Positions 18,634 to 26,180 of a stretch of 64,000 nucleotides of DNA are shown here, piece after piece. The stretch covers positions 4,993,501-5,057,500 of the forward strand of contig LR990730.1 in assembly GCA_905142475.1 (NCBI GenBank). The letters run 5' to 3'. Under the pieces are notes generated by a model. The model did not search any database. It had not been told where the DNA came from and was given only the letters and a program-made list of their open reading frames with translations. Both the position numbers and the translations under genes were made by a program. The stretch is from Xanthomonas hydrangeae (GTDB lineage: Bacteria > Pseudomonadota > Gammaproteobacteria > Xanthomonadales > Xanthomonadaceae). Within the stretch, counting starts at the first letter, position 1; every line of letters begins with the position of its first letter.

Positions 18634-18917
18634 GGCGCCGCCTCCGCGACCAGCTCGCCGCTGACCAGCAGTTCGTCGGCGCGCTGCACGCGAAAGCGCC
18701 AACGCGGGCCAGCGCCGTCCAGTGTCACCGACGCAGTCTGGCCGGGCAGCAACGGCTGCACGAACTTCACCTGCGGCAAGCGCATTGCGACGCGTGGGCC
18801 ATGCGCGGCTTCCACTGCCTGCAGCACGTGATCGAGGACGACCACGCCGGGCACCACGGGGCGCCCCGGGAAGTGCCCAGGCAGGCAGGGATGATCATGT
18901 GGCACGACGAAATCCAT
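18630..18917 (-). CDS. Small hotdog-fold dehydratase (FabZ/ApeI-like)
   Basis: A 95-residue thioester dehydratase. It has the FabA/FabZ active-site segment HPCLPGHFPGRPVVPGVVVLD, in which His and the later acidic residue form the catalytic pair; the usual Glu is replaced by Asp. At 95 residues it is shorter than FabZ (about 140) but matches the minimal ApeI-type enzymes of these clusters. It gives the cluster a second dehydratase besides the gene at 14081. Translationally coupled to the downstream acyltransferase. Confidence 0.85.
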   Translation of the reverse strand: MDFVVPHDHPCLPGHFPGRPVVPGVVVLDHVLQAVEAAHGPRVAMRLPQVKFVQPLLPGQTASVTLDGAGPRWRFRVQRADELLVSGELVAEAAP

Positions 18918-18928
18918 AAGCGGGTAAC

Positions 18929-19678
18929 TCAGATCCTGGGTTGAAGCATGGCCGCCACGGCGGCGTGTGCCTGCTCGGTCAATTGTTGGCGGTCCGGCGC
19001 ATCCGGCCCGGTTACCGGGATCGGGTCGCCGATGCGCACGCGGATGATGCCGGGGCGCACCCTGAACATACCCTCCACCGGCAGCACCTTGCCGCAGCCA
19101 TCCAGCGCCACCGGCACCACCTGCACACCTGCATCGATAGCGGCCTGCAGTAGCCCGGCCTTGAATGGCAAGAGCGCGCCGCTACGGCTGCGGGTGCCTT
19201 CGGGAAACAGACACAACTGTTTGCCCTCGCGCAGCAGCGCGGCCGCCTGACGCCGCACCATCGCACCGGCACGCCGGCTGTCGCGGTCCAGGAACAGCAT
19301 GCCGGTACCACGCGCGAACCAGTTCACGAACGGCACCTTGAGCATTTCGTCCTTGAGCAGAAACCGCAGCGGCACCGGCAATGCATAGAACAGCGCGCAG
19401 ATGTCGATGACCGACTGATGGTTGCTGACGAACAGGTAATTCTTGGACCAGTCCACGCGCTCGCGGCCTTCCACGATCACCTGGGCACCGGCGCCGCGAA
19501 ACAGCACCGGCGACCACATCCAGCCGCCCATGCGCAGCAACCGATCCGGGTCGCGGGTGATCGCCAGCAACACCAGGCAATACACGATCCCGCCAGCGGT
19601 GAAGATCAGCGTAAAGGCCAGCTGCAACAGGTTCAACACGGCCCACGCCAGGCGCGACGGCATCCTTGCCAACGGCAT
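18929..19678 (-). CDS. 1-acyl-glycerol-3-phosphate acyltransferase-like (PlsC family)
   Basis: A 249-residue membrane acyltransferase. One or two N-terminal helices (residues 12-45) precede the NHQSVID (NHX4D) catalytic motif and the FPEGTRSRSG substrate-binding motif, followed by VPVALDGCGKV. It would transfer an acyl group to a glycerolipid or to the pigment head group. I chose the ATG at 19678 because AGGGA precedes it by about ten bases; an alternative start nine codons upstream has no ribosome-binding site. It lies 11 bp upstream of the small dehydratase gene. Confidence 0.88.
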   Translation of the reverse strand: MPLARMPSRLAWAVLNLLQLAFTLIFTAGGIVYCLVLLAITRDPDRLLRMGGWMWSPVLFRGAGAQVIVEGRERVDWSKNYLFVSNHQSVIDICALFYALPVPLRFLLKDEMLKVPFVNWFARGTGMLFLDRDSRRAGAMVRRQAAALLREGKQLCLFPEGTRSRSGALLPFKAGLLQAAIDAGVQVVPVALDGCGKVLPVEGMFRVRPGIIRVRIGDPIPVTGPDAPDRQQLTEQAHAAVAAMLQPRI

Positions 19679-19731
19679 TTTTGTCTTGTCCCTGAAAATG
19701 TGCACGTACGTCGCTGCCCCTGGCCACGCAC

Positions 19732-20478
19732 TCAGCGCAGCAGATCGCGCCAGAATTCCGGCCCGAGCCGCGCCATCTGGCGCAAGAAGTCTGGCAGATT
19801 ACGATAGGGACGCTGTGGAAACCAGCGGCCGCGCAATAGATATTCGCCCACGAAGAACCCGCCCACCACGCCATAGGCCAGCAGATTGGCGAACAACGAG
19901 GCACGCGCGTCGCTGATCGGCAGCGGCGAGGCGTAGCCCAGTTGCGCCAGCACGCCACTGGGCTCGGCGCACAGGCCCAGCACCAGATTCACCAGCGTCA
20001 GGGCGCACAGCAGCAGCGCCCAGGCAAGGGTGAGCCGACGCGTATAGCGGTACTGCTCGGGCGTGATCGGCATGCCGGCCTGGCGATACAGCCCTTCGAC
20101 AATGCGGCTGATCAACGGCGCGCGCCCGCGGCGCAGGCTGCGGCCGAAGAACCAGGCGATCCAGCCGGTGAACACCACTGGCGGCGCGGCCAGCAGCAGC
20201 ATCGCATACGGCGAGTGCCACAACGCGCTCAGGCCGGCCAGCGTCAGCACCGCCAGCGCCCAGGCCCAGGCCCGGCGCGCGACCATCGGCTCGATCAACA
20301 CCATCAGCACCAGCAAGGCCCCGGCGATGACCGCCAGGTCCGGGCGATGACTGGCGTTGGCCCAGTGCGCCAACGGCGAGTACGCCACCGCCAGCAGCAC
20401 GCCCAGCCCCAGCACCCACGGGGGTGCATCGGCAGGCGCTACAGTGGGCGGATCAGACGGTCTTGTTGGTTTCGACAT
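19732..20478 (-). CDS. COG4648-like membrane protein of aryl-polyene clusters
   Basis: A 248-residue polytopic protein with about seven hydrophobic segments (for example residues 21-40, 49-64, 70-84, 91-112 and 148-170) and a basic C-terminus ending RNLPDFLRQMARLGPEF. Membrane proteins of this type recur next to ACP and acyltransferase genes in aryl-polyene clusters; the biochemical role is unknown. The ATG at 20478 overlaps the ACP gene by 26 bp, so the start is inside the ACP frame. Probably needed for assembly or transport of the lipid. Confidence 0.72.
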   Translation of the reverse strand: MSKPTRPSDPPTVAPADAPPWVLGLGVLLAVAYSPLAHWANASHRPDLAVIAGALLVLMVLIEPMVARRAWAWALAVLTLAGLSALWHSPYAMLLLAAPPVVFTGWIAWFFGRSLRRGRAPLISRIVEGLYRQAGMPITPEQYRYTRRLTLAWALLLCALTLVNLVLGLCAEPSGVLAQLGYASPLPISDARASLFANLLAYGVVGGFFVGEYLLRGRWFPQRPYRNLPDFLRQMARLGPEFWRDLLR

Positions 20479-20722
20479 GCGCCGACAATGCGCGCAGCGA
20501 CGCAAAGATGCGACGGTTCTCGTCGTTGTCAGAGCGCAGCTGGAAGCCATAGCGCTTGCTGATCGCCAGCGCCAGTTCCAGCGCGTCGATCGAGTCCAGT
20601 CCCAGCCCGGTATTGAACAACGGCGCCTCCGGATCGATGTCGGCGGGTTGGACGTCTTCCAGGTTCAGGCTTTCGACCAGGAGTTCGGCCAGTTCACGTT
20701 CGGCAGCGGTTTGCAGGGACAT
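20453..20722 (-). CDS. xanC: Acyl carrier protein for xanthomonadin synthesis
   Basis: An 89-residue acidic ACP with the phosphopantetheine-attachment motif GLDSIDALEL, Ser44 being the modified residue. In Xanthomonas campestris the pigment-cluster ACP XanC receives 4-hydroxybenzoate from the ligase XanA2; the assignment here rests on position and family. It is the only ACP in the cluster, so starter loading and elongation presumably use the same carrier. It is the promoter-proximal gene of the minus-strand run down to 13175, and divergent from the flavoprotein gene at 21025 with about 300 bp between them. Confidence 0.88.
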   Translation of the reverse strand: MSLQTAAERELAELLVESLNLEDVQPADIDPEAPLFNTGLGLDSIDALELALAISKRYGFQLRSDNDENRRIFASLRALSAHVETNKTV

Positions 20723-21024
20723 CCAGAAGCTTCCACAGGTGAGGGTCGGGCAACAAATTCGGAAAAATCAATCAAGGCAATCAATTTGAACAACCAGCAA
20801 CGCGTCGCAAACAACCGGCAGGTCGAGGCGGGTGATGCTTTGGAACCGCAGTGTACGTTGTCGCCGCTGCCACTTCCGGGTACCGCCACGTCCGTCGAGC
20901 GGCCGCGCCGTCGGTCTGCTGGTGATCGGGTGAGAGCGGTGAGGCAATCCGGGTGCACCTGTCCGGGCCGCCGGTCAGGCTATCATGACTGCATGACGCT
21001 CGCCCGCTGCAGGTTCGTTCCAGG
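20723..21024. promoter_or_regulatory. Divergent intergenic control region of the pigment cluster
   Basis: 302 bp separate the start of xanC (minus) from the flavoprotein gene (plus). The first half is less GC-rich than its surroundings (GGAAAAATCAATCAAGGCAA), as expected of promoters for the long minus-strand operon. No clear -35/-10 pair or operator palindrome was identified by eye. Confidence 0.4.
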
Positions 21025-22407
21025 ATGACTTCCACCGCTGTTCGCCCCACCCGGACCGCCATGCCGGCAGCCGGGCCGGCCTCCGGACCCGAGTGCCCGG
21101 ATGTGTTGATCATCGGCGGCGGGCCGGCGGGCTGCGCCGCCGCCATCGTGCTCGCGCAGCAGGGCTGGCAGGTCACCCTGCTGGAGAAGGAGCAGCACCC
21201 GCGCTTCCATATCGGCGAATCGCTGCTGCCGATGAACGTACCGATCCTCGAACGCCTGGGCGTACTCGAAGACGTGCGCAGTATCGGCGTGCTCAAGCGC
21301 GGCGCGGACTTTCCCAACGATGCCGGCGGTTACAACACCTTTCGCTTCTCGCGTGCGCTCGATGCCAAGGCCGATTTCGCCTTCCAGGTGCCGCGTGCGC
21401 AGTTCGACCAGGTGTTGTTCGAGCGCGCGCGTGCGGTTGGCGTGGATGCGCGCGAGCAGGTCAAGGTCGAACAGGTCAGCTTCGATGGCGAACAGCCGGT
21501 ATTGCAGGCACGCGGCGTGGACGGCGAGCAGCAGTTCCGCCCGCGCTATCTGCTCGACGCCAGTGGCCGCGACACCTTTCTGGGCAACCGCTTCAAGCTC
21601 AAACGCGCCAATGCCAAGCATCAATCGGCCGCGCTGTTCAGCCATTTCCGCGGCGTGACGCGCCGGCCGGGCGAGGATGCCGGCAACATCAGCATCTACC
21701 GGCATGCGCACGGCTGGATGTGGCTGATCCCGCTGCCGGACGACATCATGAGCGTGGGCGCGGTCTGCTACCCGGAATACATGAAGACCCGCAGGGGCGA
21801 CAGCGAAGGCTTTTTGATGCGCACACTGGCGCTCAATGCCGAAGTCACCGCGCGCATGCACGGCGCCGAGCGCGTGGCACCGGTGCACGCCACCGGCAAC
21901 TACGCCTACGAATGCACGCGCATGGCCGGCCCGCGCTGGCTGATGCTCGGCGATGCCTACACCTTCGTCGACCCGATGTTTTCCTCGGGCGTGTTTCTGG
22001 CCATGCACAGCGCCGAGCGCGGCGCGGCGATGGTGGACCAGGCCCTGCGCACGCCGCAGCACGAGGCGAAACTGCAGCGGGCCTTGCAGCGTGAACTCAA
22101 GCGCGGCGTGGATGAGTTCAAGTGGTTCATCTACCGCTTCACCTCGCCGACCATGCGCACCCTGTTCGCGCAACCGCAGAACACCTGGCAGATCGAGGAG
22201 GCCGTGGTGGCGATGCTGGCCGGCGACGTGTTCGAAAGCCCCAAGGTCCGCCTGCGTCTGCGTGCGTTCCGCGCCATCTACGCCATCACCACCTTGTCGA
22301 TGATGCCGCGCGCCTGGCACTCCTGGCGGCAACGCCGGCGTCAGGCCACGCTCGGCTTCGACGGCGACACCTTGCAACGCGATACGCAACAACGAGACAC
22401 GCAATGA
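21025..22407 (+). CDS. Second halogenase-type FAD-dependent oxidoreductase
   Basis: A 460-residue flavoprotein. It has GGGPAGCAAA at residues 31-40, FHIGESLLP at 61-69, a Lys91 in LKRGADF and a W-x-W-x-I-P signature at residues 231-236 (GWMWLIP), so all sequence hallmarks of flavin-dependent halogenases acting on carrier-bound phenols are present. It differs clearly from the 540-residue enzyme at 10846. It might perform another halogenation, or an aryl hydroxylation or oxidation. Its stop overlaps the xanB2 start (ATGA), which suggests it acts on a hydroxybenzoate-derived head group. Confidence 0.82.
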   Translation: MTSTAVRPTRTAMPAAGPASGPECPDVLIIGGGPAGCAAAIVLAQQGWQVTLLEKEQHPRFHIGESLLPMNVPILERLGVLEDVRSIGVLKRGADFPNDAGGYNTFRFSRALDAKADFAFQVPRAQFDQVLFERARAVGVDAREQVKVEQVSFDGEQPVLQARGVDGEQQFRPRYLLDASGRDTFLGNRFKLKRANAKHQSAALFSHFRGVTRRPGEDAGNISIYRHAHGWMWLIPLPDDIMSVGAVCYPEYMKTRRGDSEGFLMRTLALNAEVTARMHGAERVAPVHATGNYAYECTRMAGPRWLMLGDAYTFVDPMFSSGVFLAMHSAERGAAMVDQALRTPQHEAKLQRALQRELKRGVDEFKWFIYRFTSPTMRTLFAQPQNTWQIEEAVVAMLAGDVFESPKVRLRLRAFRAIYAITTLSMMPRAWHSWRQRRRQATLGFDGDTLQRDTQQRDTQ

Positions 22408-23411
22408 CCGCTTCCCAGGCCCAGACCACGCACGCCGTGCGCCATCCCCGCTTGCAGGTCGACTATGTCGACCGGACCGACCCGTCTGCCCTGCTCACCG
22501 ATCCGCAGGTGTTGGCCGTGTTCGGCTTCGGCACCGAGGCACCGCGTCTGGACGACCCGCGTTACCTGCGCGTGCCGCTGCAGCCGTATCAGGCCAGCGT
22601 GCTGGAAGTGTGGCGCAGCGACTCGCCGGTGCGCAGTGGGCGCGACGGCAACATCGCCTGGTCCAGCGACGGGCACCTGCAGTTCGGCGTGATCGAGATC
22701 GACGAGCAGGATGTGGACATCGAAGAAGCCGCCGCCAAGGCGTATGCGGAAATCACCGCCTTCGTCACCGGCAGCCAGACTCCACGCCTGCTGCGCATCT
22801 GGAATTACCTGGATGCGATCACCCTGGGCAGCGGCGACCGCGAGCGCTATCGGCAGTTCTGCATCGGCCGTGCACGCGGCCTGGGCGCGTTCGATACCGC
22901 ACAGCTGCCTGCCGCTACTGCGGTGGGCCGTTGCGATGCCGAGCGCATCATCCAGATCTACTGGCTGGCCGCCGCCGATGCCGGCACACCGCTGGAAAAT
23001 CCGCGCCAGGTCAGCGCCTACAACTACCCGCGCCAGTACGGCCCGCAGCCGCCGAGTTTTGCGCGCGCCATGCTGCCGCCGGCCGGCAGCGACATGCCGC
23101 TGCTGCTGTCAGGCACCGCCGCGGTGGTCGGGCATGCCTCGATGCACACCGGCCAGTTGCTCGCGCAGCTGGAAGAAACCTTCGCCAACTTCGACGCCCT
23201 GCTCGGCGCCGCACGCCAGCACGTCCCTGCCCTGCCCGCGCAATTCGGCGCCGGCACGCGTTTGAAGGTCTATGTGCGCGAACACGACGACCTGCCCAAG
23301 GTCGCGCAGGCACTGGACGCCCGCTTCGGCGACGCCGTGCCGCGCCTGCTGCTGCACGCGGTGATCTGCCGCGACGAGTTGGCGGTGGAGATCGATGGGG
23401 TGCATGGGTGA
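22404..23411 (+). CDS. xanB2: Bifunctional chorismatase (3-/4-hydroxybenzoate synthase)
   Basis: A 335-residue chorismatase of the FkbO/Hyg5/XanB2 group. XanB2 of Xanthomonas campestris converts chorismate to 3- and 4-hydroxybenzoate, the latter serving both xanthomonadin and ubiquinone synthesis. The segments LLRIWNYLDAIT (about residue 130), RYRQFCIGRARGLG, SAYNYPRQYGPQPPSFARAM and LLLSGTAAVVGH are characteristic of the family. The start overlaps the upstream flavoprotein stop. It ends one base before the stop of the convergent hypothetical gene. Confidence 0.92.
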   Translation: MTASQAQTTHAVRHPRLQVDYVDRTDPSALLTDPQVLAVFGFGTEAPRLDDPRYLRVPLQPYQASVLEVWRSDSPVRSGRDGNIAWSSDGHLQFGVIEIDEQDVDIEEAAAKAYAEITAFVTGSQTPRLLRIWNYLDAITLGSGDRERYRQFCIGRARGLGAFDTAQLPAATAVGRCDAERIIQIYWLAAADAGTPLENPRQVSAYNYPRQYGPQPPSFARAMLPPAGSDMPLLLSGTAAVVGHASMHTGQLLAQLEETFANFDALLGAARQHVPALPAQFGAGTRLKVYVREHDDLPKVAQALDARFGDAVPRLLLHAVICRDELAVEIDGVHG

Positions 23412-23412
23412 G

Positions 23413-24408
23413 TCAGCGGCTGCAACTAGTCGGTCCTATGCTGGCAACGCCGCCGTCCGCTTTCACGATAATTTCGTTGGGCCTGTTTGCCACCAAGGAC
23501 GACCACTCACGCGACCACTGCGCGGCCAGAGCGTCGGCGCGTACCAGATCTGCAGCACTGGCCCGCTGCTGAAGCCAAGCTACGTTGTCGTCGATGACAC
23601 TGCGTGTCTGTGCGGGAGACTTGGCAGGTAACAGCTGCGCTCCACGCCGATATAGCGCCAGTGAACGTGCTATGTCCGGCTTTACGACTTGCGCCAGAAA
23701 AATGCGGCCTCCACTGTCGCGACGAGGCGAGTACGCCGCTGCCAGGACGAGCGATGTCCGTAGATCTCCTTTCGCGGCAGCCTGCAATGCCATTCCTTCC
23801 GCCTCGCGGCGATAACGCTCCAACTCCGGAACGACTTCGAGCAGATCACGGAATTTGAATGCATTGCCCACTGCATAGTTCGCCAAGGCCGCAGGCTGCC
23901 CGGCCAAAGCCCCTTGCCGCCACAGTGATACCCGCTCCGCGGACGAAAGTTGCGGAGCGCCTTCGCAGTCTTTCACTACAGTCAGCAGACTATCGCCAAT
24001 CGCTTCCAGCGATGCCTCCCTAGCTGGTAAGCCAGCGCGTTCGGCGGCACTCGTAGTACGCCTACTCTGCTCGAGCTTCCAAAGTTGCTCATCGTACGAG
24101 GCGACCTGTTCATGAAGATTGTCACACCGCTGTGACTCAGCTGCCAATCGGCAAGCCGCGCGAGGATCACCCATCTCGGCGCGGCGGCGTAGATCCGCAA
24201 AAACGCTACGCAATGGCGTCCCAAGCGGCGGCAGTGGCGTTGCGTTCCAATCGCGCTTTGGCGATGTCGACCGCTGCACAGGCGAAGTTGTTGATACAGG
24301 CGTGACCTCAGCGGCGCCTTTCCGGTCAGTTCCACCGGACAGCAATAAAAACAAGCCCCCCAAGCAGACTACGACTGTGAGCACCGCGGCCAGACGTCCT
24401 TTTTTCAT
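23413..24408 (-). CDS. Hypothetical membrane-anchored protein, atypical composition
   Basis: 331 residues. A short basic start (MKKGRLAAV) and one hydrophobic helix (residues 6-25) suggest an N-in anchor or uncleaved signal, followed by a Ser/Thr/Pro-rich linker and an alpha-helical domain with MGDPRAACRLAAESQRC reminiscent of Sel1/TPR repeats. The start at 24408 is backed by an AGGAGAGG ribosome-binding site. Its codon use is visibly less GC-biased than that of the flanking xanB2 and xanA2 genes, which would normally be pigment genes side by side, so it may be an insertion. No function can be assigned. Confidence 0.7.
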   Translation of the reverse strand: MKKGRLAAVLTVVVCLGGLFLLLSGGTDRKGAAEVTPVSTTSPVQRSTSPKRDWNATPLPPLGTPLRSVFADLRRRAEMGDPRAACRLAAESQRCDNLHEQVASYDEQLWKLEQSRRTTSAAERAGLPAREASLEAIGDSLLTVVKDCEGAPQLSSAERVSLWRQGALAGQPAALANYAVGNAFKFRDLLEVVPELERYRREAEGMALQAAAKGDLRTSLVLAAAYSPRRDSGGRIFLAQVVKPDIARSLALYRRGAQLLPAKSPAQTRSVIDDNVAWLQQRASAADLVRADALAAQWSREWSSLVANRPNEIIVKADGGVASIGPTSCSR

Positions 24409-24440
24409 ACGACCTCTCCTGTGCACCTTGCGAGTATCAC

Positions 24441-25784
24441 TCAGCCCTTGAGCAACCCCAGCACTAGATCGCGTGGCAGTTTGCCGGTTTCGTTGCGTGG
24501 CAGCACGGCGAGTTTGCGCAGGCGGCGCGGCAGGAACACCGGGTCGACGCTGATGCGCAGGGCGGCGAGGATCTGCGCTTCGTCCAGGGCTGGGGCGACC
24601 ACCAGTGCGGCGATGCGGCCGACGGCCTGACCGGGGTCAGGTGTGAGCTGCACGATGGTGCCGTCGATCACACCGGGAATGGCCAGCAGGCGGCGGGTGA
24701 GGTCGGCCAGCGAGGCGCGTTTGCCGGCGATTTCCAGCAGATCGGCCTGACGGCCGCGCACCTGGAAGCGGCCGTCTGCGGCCACGTCCATCATGTCGGC
24801 CAGCAGCACCGGCGTTGCCAGATGCGGTGCGTGCACCAGCGTGCCGGCGGCCTGTGTTTCCAGGCGTACGCCCGGCAGCGGTGTCCACGCCGCTTCCAGT
24901 GCAGTGCGCCGCACGGCGAAGACGCAGGTTTCGGTGGAACCGAACATCTCGCGCACTTCACCGCCAAAGCGTGCTTCGGCCGCAGCAGCGATGTCCTGCG
25001 CCAACGGTGCGGTGGCCGACACGATGCCGGCCAGCGGCGGCAACTGCACGCCCGATTCGACCAGCGCACGCAGGTGCACCGGTGTGGTCACCAACAGGCG
25101 CGGCTCGGGAATTTCCGCCAGTGCATGCGCAACATCGTCGGGGAAGAACGGACGCCCGGCATGCACGGCCAGCGTGGTCACCATCGGCAGCAGCACCGAC
25201 AATTCCATGCCGTACATATGCTGCGGCGGCACCGTGGCCACCACGTGCGGCACCGCATCGGTGTGCGCCCACAGGCTCTCCAGCGCGACCAGATCCTGGC
25301 GCGTGCTGGTCAAAAAACTGCCCCAGGTCTTGGGATTCGGTTGCGGGCTGCCTGTGCTGCCGGAGGTAAAACCAATCGCCACCAGGGCATCGTCTGCCAG
25401 CTGCGGCATCGGGCCATCGGCCTGCGGCAGCTCGGCCGGCAATTGCCAATAGCGCGGCGGTGCCAGCTCCAAGGCAAGATCGCCCAGACAATACGCATCG
25501 GCGTGGCGCGCCTGCACTTCACCGACCACCGCCGGTGCGCGCGACGACGGCAGCAGCGACACCTGGCCGCGCAGTGCACAGGCGTAGAAGGCGACCATGA
25601 AACGGTAGCGGTCTTCGCACAGATTCACCGCATGGCGGCCGTCCGGCAGCTTCTGCGCCAGACCATGCACGTGCGCGATGAAGGTCGCCAGATCCACCGA
25701 CTGCCCTGCCCGCCAGGCCAACGGCCGGCCGGGCGCGCCAACGGCCATGGGGTGGGAAACAACAAAAGCAGGCAGGCTGGACAT
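24441..25784 (-). CDS. xanA2: 4-hydroxybenzoate:ACP ligase (adenylate-forming)
   Basis: A 447-residue member of the AMP-binding superfamily. It has the P-loop FTSGSTGSPQPNPKTW near residue 140, a MFGSTETCVFAVR adenine-binding motif near 285, a RGRQADLLEIAGKR hinge near 345 and the C-terminal catalytic Lys in NETGKLPRD. XanA2 in X. campestris activates 4-HBA and loads it on XanC to start the polyene. At about 450 residues it is shorter than CoA ligases, as expected of the cluster type. The ATG at 25784 is preferred over an upstream TTG. It is transcribed away from the peptidase gene at 26181. Confidence 0.88.
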   Translation of the reverse strand: MSSLPAFVVSHPMAVGAPGRPLAWRAGQSVDLATFIAHVHGLAQKLPDGRHAVNLCEDRYRFMVAFYACALRGQVSLLPSSRAPAVVGEVQARHADAYCLGDLALELAPPRYWQLPAELPQADGPMPQLADDALVAIGFTSGSTGSPQPNPKTWGSFLTSTRQDLVALESLWAHTDAVPHVVATVPPQHMYGMELSVLLPMVTTLAVHAGRPFFPDDVAHALAEIPEPRLLVTTPVHLRALVESGVQLPPLAGIVSATAPLAQDIAAAAEARFGGEVREMFGSTETCVFAVRRTALEAAWTPLPGVRLETQAAGTLVHAPHLATPVLLADMMDVAADGRFQVRGRQADLLEIAGKRASLADLTRRLLAIPGVIDGTIVQLTPDPGQAVGRIAALVVAPALDEAQILAALRISVDPVFLPRRLRKLAVLPRNETGKLPRDLVLGLLKG

Positions 25785-26180
25785 GTGAACCGACAGTCGC
25801 AAAAGCGCGCTAGCTTGGCCGCCACCTGGGCTGCTGGCAAGTCGCAGGGTTTGTGGCTACGCCGCAGTACCGGATGTTCGCAGCGTCGCCGCTGGCGTGG
25901 TGAAGCATCCTTGGCGTTGTGGCAGCTGCGCATCGCGAGGTGGAATGCATTGAAACTGATATTGAAAGTGGTGCGGTGAGATCGGCCAGGTCGCGCGTGC
26001 TGCCGCGTGGACTGCGCATTTACCGTCAGGGCGCATCCGGTCGAGCTCGCCACTCGCACAGACCCCGCCGCTTCGACGACACACTCCACCACCCACCCCG
26101 CGCATGACCTGTGGCCCAAGCCCCCGGTAGAAGCGAGCTGCTAGGCTTGGCCGCTCTTTCGTTGCGTCCAGTCGTTTCCG
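25785..26180. other. Intergenic region between xanA2 and the S9 peptidase gene
   Basis: 396 bp between divergent genes. Short frames occur on both strands but none has a ribosome-binding site or recognisable product. It is expected to hold the promoters of both neighbours; no clear boxes were identified. Confidence 0.5.
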
